From the NCBI GenBank assembly GCA_025716855.1, contig JAIXMQ010000031.1, positions 248,001-312,000 of the forward strand: a DNA stretch of 64,000 nucleotides. The letters are read 5' to 3'. The stretch's first letter is position 1; every line of letters begins with the position of its first letter. Shown piece by piece: positions 58,721 through 64,000 of the stretch. The position numbers were made by a program, and so were the translations under genes. The notes beneath the pieces were generated by a model. That model did no database searches and was not told where the DNA came from. It saw only the letters and a list, made by a program, of their open reading frames with translations. Source of the stretch: Pilaira anomala. Taxonomy: Eukaryota > Mucoromycota > Mucoromycetes > Mucorales > Mucoraceae.

Positions 58721-59060
58721 TTTATCTATTTCTCATTTCAAATTTTTTTATTTTGTAACAATGTTATATGTCGTGTGGTAATCAAGGTCTTTTAAGGAAA
58801 TGTTTCTTTAGTTTTTTTTTTTGAATCAAAGATTTATACGATATAAATTTTAACAACAGGATATAGAGATAGAAAACACATAGTAGATCTTTGCTTTTTT
58901 TTTTATCATATACAGAAAATAAATAGAACATTATCTAGTAATATGTTTTGTACAATGGCTTGAAAGAGGAAGCAACAACAGGGGTGTGCATAGAGCTACC
59001 GAGCAAACCGTGGTCCGGGGAAATGGAATTCCCTAAAAACAACCCTGTCCCTGAATTATA

Positions 59061-60096
59061 ATGAAGAGTTTTTTAGATTCCAGCGATATCGAAAAACTTC
59101 AACGCGAAATTGGTGAAAACCATCCTACTACTGCGACCAACATAGTTGATGTTAACTCTGACGGCAGTGCAACTTTGATCATTAATCACATCAAAGAAGC
59201 TAACTTTATTGTAGAATCTGTACGTACCTCAGTTTTTGGAGATCTTGAAGGTCTTTTTTTTTCAAAGCCCTCTCTTAGACACAGCAAAGGGATTTCCTGA
59301 CTTGAAGATGCCTTTGATTTGTGCATATAGCGTCAGTAACTTGGGGAAAAAAAAACTCTCAAGACTTTTCCCATCGCTTTTTCCTAGGCTACTACCGAGA
59401 ACGAAAAGATGTATAAATGGTATGGGACAAGAAGTTATCCATACTCAATATCAAAATTTGTCAGATATACAAACTCAATTACAATTTTCTTTTGGTAAAA
59501 TCCTTTCAATCAATCAACAATTAGTCAATTAGCTGTTGGAATTTAATGCTATACATAATGAGCAAGAGGGGCAACTTAAGTATGACCAACAAACACAAAT
59601 TCAAGATGATCTAAGCTTGTACTCAAGCCTAATTTTGATGGATCTTTTCTCGTAATTTCTTAACGTAAGAGATACTATCACTTGTGCAACTGAAACCTCT
59701 GAAGCCATCAAAACCATTATTGAAGAAAATTTAACTATTTTATTAAACCAACTGTCTGAAAACGACCAGGCAATTCTTCGAAATGCCAGAGTTATCAGGG
59801 ATATGGAACGCAAACTTGCAGCTTTACATCAAAAGCCTATCGATATAATGTGGGATCAGTCTTTGGAACAATTAGATGGACATCGTTTATTAATAATTCA
59901 GCAAATATATCTTTCACTCGTTGCTTCCCAACAACCAGTTTTGGAAAGATTAAGGGAACAAGAACAAGAATATGTAACTGTCAATTTTTCTCACAAAAAT
60001 AAATTCATAGTGTCGTTTATTTATATGGTTTCAGAACAACTCTTTTCCCCTTGCTTGAACCCTAATCATGAGCGACATAAAAAAAGCAAAAAATGA
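59061..60096 (+). pseudogene. Coiled-coil gene remnant with frameshift and stops
   Basis: The frame from 59061 (MKSFLDSSDIEKLQ) runs to a T9 run near 59257, where it must shift by one base. Sequence then continues in a second frame: QSPLLDTAKGFPDL, HTQYQNLSDIQTQLQFSFGK, NEQEGQLKYDQQTQIQDDL, NLTILLNQLSENDQAILRNA and MERKLAALHQKPIDIMWDQS, ending near 60096. This second frame is broken by TAG near 59530 and TAA near 59655. The middle is a long Gln/Leu-rich coiled coil. The layout (N-terminal globular part, then coiled coil) is weakly like Kar5/Brambleberry nuclear-fusion proteins, but that is a guess. Confidence 0.55.
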
Positions 60097-61579
60097 AATA
60101 TTAGATATACATTATATACAGTTCAGATATTCATGAAACTAGTACATTAATAGGCAGTCTAAGAAAACTAGAAGGGTGGAATTTTAGATCAGTTGTAACA
60201 GGTATGAAAGCTTTAAAACAAAATGAAGTTCCGTGTAAGCAAATAACATATAAAACAGTATCGATCGTATGCTGGAATAAAATCTTGATGTATCAATGAA
60301 CAGTTCATAGAATTATTCAGTTTGGATCTAGTAACAACTTTTACCTTTGAAGTTACCAAATTAGTTCATTGATCAACCGAAAATTTTCCATAAAAAAGAT
60401 TAAATATGTTCAAACGGTTTTAACTATTTAGTTTTTGGTTAGACCAATGAAGAATAAGAGTTGAGACACGAGCAACAACAACAAAAAATAGTGATATATA
60501 CTTAAAATAAAAACCAGTAATTTTAAATGTATGTGCAATAATAAAGCACTCTTTTCAGAAAAAAAATGATTTGACTTAGTTACTCATGTTTGTTGATAGA
60601 TTTATTTTTCTTTTCTTTTTTTACCATGTTTTATTTTATTTTCTATTCCTTTTAACTTTTGTTTGTTCATTTTTTTTTTTATGTCTTGATAATTCTTATA
60701 GTATTTTACATAATAAAAAAATTCTTTAATTATTCGTGTAACCGATTGTTGCTTTCAATTCAACAACCTAACAACGACCGTGCGCCGTATTTTTGTTTTT
60801 TTTTTTCAACGCAGCCAATCGGACATTGCTGCATCGCTCGGTAGCGTCAAGCATTGAAATCGTTATCTCTATATACTCTTCTCCAGTCTAGCCTGCATAT
60901 GTATAATAAATAAACAATCACGAAATAAGAATTATTTTGTTCACTCAATGTTTTTACCTAAAATAATAGCAGATAGACATAAAAAATAGTCTTCTCACGG
61001 AAAGGTGGGAGCCTCCTTAAAGTTACCGATCAATTCTTTTTACACATACATCTCCAATATCGAAAGATTTGAAGACGCAATTGCAGATGAAAAGGTCAAA
61101 TTATCCCTAAATAAGCAAATATTTCTAGGAAAATAATAACAACGATGCTATAGAAATTATGATTAGTAAAAGACACTTGGTAAGTAACTCTGTTTGTTCA
61201 ACTAAAGAAGTTTGGATACTTAGTATGATGAATGGTAATATAGTCCAAGTCTGATAAGGATCTCTAGGATTGCGTTTGTTTAAAGAAGAGGAAAACAGCT
61301 TATAGAATCACTAAGCTGAGAATGACCTTGATTCCGTTGCTCCTGATACATTATATCTCCTAATGCCTTTTTTTTCTTTTCTTTCTTTCCTTTTCGTTTT
61401 ATTTTTTATTGTTTTAAAAAGTAATCGTTATAATGGTATTTGGTATGTTATGCAATTAATAAACACAAAAACGTATCATGGTAATAGTTATTTTTTAAAA
61501 AAAGGTATGCAAAACAAGTATTGATGGGAGGGTCATCATATAAAAACATAAAGATTGAAACAGGTGGTATATTTTTAGT
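60097..61579. other. Gene-free region
   Basis: No supported coding. AT-rich with homopolymer T and A runs. Confidence 0.45.
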
Positions 61580-62530
61580 TTACTGCTTATACTTTCCATT
61601 CCATAGTATAACCCCTTGTTCGGCAAACAGGTCAACAATACCACTATAGTAAGCACCAATAGAGGCACAAATACAAGCAACACCACTTGCTAACATTAAT
61701 GGAACAAGGCCAGTCAGGAAATAACAAGCTTCTAAGAAGAGGTTTAAGAACACAAAAAAAAGACACCAAGTTCCCAAGAATGTTCCATTCTTAATTTTGA
61801 TTGATATACCGCAGACCATTAGACCGAAGAACGACCAAAGGAACAAGTATATAGCAGTGACAGTAGGATCCTGATTTTGGGCAGCATAAACGTCCAAAGT
61901 TGATCCAACCGAAGGAATCATCATTAAACCAGATCCTAGCCAGTAGGCACCAAAAGTAACATATAATGTACCATTAAAGCTATCTCCTGTTAACAAGACT
62001 AAAAATCCAGAAATAAATTGAGCTAGACCACCATACATAAGAGCGGTAGGCAGCATTAAATGATTGGAGCCGGCCGGTAAAATCAATTTGTGTAGCGCCA
62101 TTAACATTGTTACAGTTGCAAATCCCCACGTACCTAATTAAGAATAATGTTTGAGTCTTTTTTTTTTTTTTTTTTTTTTGTGGCGCAACAAAGCTATTTA
62201 ATTACCAATAATACCAGGATTGCCCATACCTAAGACTCTTCTCTTGTCATTATTGATGTTAATTGAAGCAGATGAAGAAGTGATATTATACGATGCATTA
62301 GTCGTTGTATTATCAGTCACAACACCAGACTCAGCTAGTTTTTCAACATCATAAAAGCTATGATGTGTCAAAGTTTTTTCGACACAAATTCCAAATGATT
62401 TATTTGCGGTTACTTCATTACTGCTACTAATGAGTTTCTTTTGAATAGAAGAAAGGTCAGTCAGAGTATCTTCACTTCCAGCATTATGGAATTCGCTTGG
62501 ACGAGTAACGACAGCACTATCATTGTTCAT
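61580..62530 (-). CDS. Gpr1/Fun34/YaaH (ATO/AcpA) family acetate transporter homologue
   Basis: Two exons (62530-about 62206 and about 62134-61580). A Ser/Asn/Thr-rich cytosolic N-terminus of about 100 residues is followed by the family's opening motif and six membrane helices (GNPGIIGTWGFATVTMLMAL, LMYGGLAQFISGFLVLLTG, FGAYWLGSGLMMIP, AIYLFLWSFFGLMVCGI, CLFFVFLNLFLEACYFL, LASGVACICASIGAYY). Family members such as Ato1 and AcpA import acetate or export ammonium. The signature NPAPLGL is replaced here by NPGIIGT, so substrate use may differ from the characterised members. The C-terminus reads NGKYKQ. Confidence 0.88.
62157..62179. repeat. Poly-T tract in the transporter intron
   Basis: About 23 consecutive T residues lie in the intron between the two transporter exons (poly-A in the sense of the gene). 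Confidence 0.85.
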
Positions 62531-64000
62531 GTATATTTATGCAGGAAATAAAGAATTAAGTGTTTATTTATTTTTTAGCTGTTGGAGATATAAAAAAAAA
62601 ACTTTGAAGGGAAGAAGACGAATATTTATACTATGATTGAAAACGAATTATTCAAAGTTTTTTTTTCGATTGAATATTACACAAATTATTTTTATTTCCA
62701 AATCTGTAAATATATATAGACTTTGTTCAACGAACAGGTATATTTTTTTTTTTATAAATTCTAGAACCACGATCACTTTTTTTTCGGAAAAAAAAAAGTA
62801 GATCTTCACTTTTTGTTGTGTGTATCTTACTTTTTCCTAAAAATATAAACACTGAAAAAGAAAGGCTGGTGGTTCCTGTTAAACTTCTAATATTAAAATT
62901 GATCACAACAGTAAGGCTCAGGTGGTAGATACTGTATTAAACAAACAAACACTCAGTCCAAATGCTCAAAATACAACATGACCTAGAAAAAGCTTACTAA
63001 TATCGGAACACTTTGTGAATTAAAAAAAAAAAATGACATCCAACCTACGGAACCCACACTACGTCAAAATGATTAAAAACAACTCCCTGCCCACCCGTAA
63101 ACTTCTCTTAACCACTCACCAATTCATCTAGTTTTCAACAGCAGTTTTTGATTTTACCCTATCATTAAATTACACTATATTAATAGTTCATCTTTACCTT
63201 TTTAATAGACAAATATCACTTCCTTCTGGTACATTTCTGTCTTGTATGTATTTCTCGATGAGTTTTTAACTTTCTCTTTATCGCTTACGTTTTTCATACA
63301 AAAAAAAAACATAATTGTTTATAGTTATACATTTCAGGATGGATCTTTGTCAACACTAAATGTCATTTAATTTAATTTATTTTAATGAAAGTATGTTTCT
63401 TTATTCAAGATGCTGATTTTTTCTTGGGATTAAGTTAAATAATTTGATATAATATGACGTTTTATGATTTTTAATCTGTTTAATTTATTTTAAGTGGTTA
63501 TAATTTATTTAAATAAGCGTTTATACTTCTCATGAGCTGTCTTAATTTTATTTAAGAGGAAAAAAGTAACAGAATGTTTATCTAAAGAAGGTGTTATGGT
63601 GATGAGTAAAAAGTAAAAACAAAATGACAAGGCAAAAATAAATAAAAAAAAAGTGAACACCAGTTCCTGTTTGACAAGTAGAATGGACAAGTGTTCTAAA
63701 GATCCAAAGGAGTTCAGGTACAAAATAAAGCTAAAGAAATGCTTATGTATAAAATCAAGTTAAATATAAATGTTACAAGACTATAAATTGAATTTTTACT
63801 ATGAAGAGTGTTTATATGTTTTTAAATTATCAAAGTCTATGTTCTTTTTTTAAATGGCAAATCTTTTTGATGTGTAATGTATGGCTAGGCAGATTTTCGT
63901 GTAACACGAAATAAAGAAAAGGAAAAAGCTAGAGCCGTAGAAATCGATTTGTTACCATTGTACTTTGGTTCTGTGTTTTTTTTTGGGCGATAATTCGATA
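62531..64000. other. Right-end intergenic region
   Basis: No supported gene. It starts with the transporter promoter. A 17-bp palindrome (TTTCGTGT A ACACGAAA, about 63895-63911) is present and may be chance. Confidence 0.4.

Noticed and set aside
63895..63911. Perfect 17-bp palindrome TTTCGTGT-A-ACACGAAA
   Set aside because: Single occurrence with no flanking features; could be chance.

Overview
The window looks like nuclear DNA of an early-diverging fungus, most likely a Mucoromycota species (Mucorales-like). It is strongly AT-rich. Its genes are split by many short introns (about 50-80 nt) with GTAAGT-like donors, CTNAC-like branch points and TAG/AAG acceptors. Pyrimidine runs and poly-T/poly-A tracts are frequent, and the proteins are clearly eukaryotic: WDR81, VWA8, SHQ1, FRA10AC1, Sur7/PalI, GEP4 and diphthine-ammonia ligase. 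I saw no rRNA, tRNA, CRISPR array or bacterial-style operon.

Layout. 0-9 kb is gene-dense: an F-box protein, mitochondrial ribosomal protein bL35m, a small coiled-coil protein, a methyltransferase with a myristoylation-like N-terminus, SHQ1, FRA10AC1 and a secreted protein built on 6-residue Q/A/P repeats. 9.5-22.5 kb holds two very large minus-strand genes, the BEACH/WD40 protein WDR81 and the AAA/vWA protein VWA8. 22.5-27 kb is a decayed mobile-element zone followed by microsatellite-rich non-coding DNA leading to a two-finger C2H2 regulator. 28.4-30.5 kb is a Gyp1/TBC1D22-type Rab GAP. A 3.5 kb gene-poor stretch follows, then a disordered protein of unknown function convergent with the mitochondrial phosphatase GEP4. 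36.3-42.5 kb is mostly gene-poor, with repeat remnants and a small zinc-ribbon protein. 42.5-45.8 kb holds a broken gene of unknown family, a TVP38/TMEM64-type membrane protein and an Asn/Gln-rich membrane protein.

The standout region is 45.97-49.79 kb, where two TA-flanked inverted-repeat elements lie almost end to end. The first (about 3.0 kb) carries a Fanzor-type gene, the eukaryotic relative of TnpB, an RNA-guided nuclease. Its left arm is an inverted, internally deleted copy of the 3' end of that gene. The second (about 0.8 kb) is a deletion derivative of a Tc1/mariner element that keeps only the decayed C-terminal part of its transposase. A second Fanzor remnant lies at 23.6-24.5 kb. 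The repeat upstream of it recurs at 37.3 kb and contains a pogo-like MITE that is absent from the 37.3 kb copy.

The right side holds a MATE transporter, the PP-loop/RidA fusion enzyme of diphthamide synthesis (DPH6), a Sur7/PalI membrane protein, a coiled-coil pseudogene with a homopolymer frameshift and two stops, and a Gpr1/Fun34/YaaH-type acetate transporter homologue. The host genes do not form one pathway; they are ordinary housekeeping, trafficking and transport genes. The novelty lies in the mobile elements and in a few odd gene structures. Gene ends were set by hand from codon frames and splice motifs, without alignment or transcript data.
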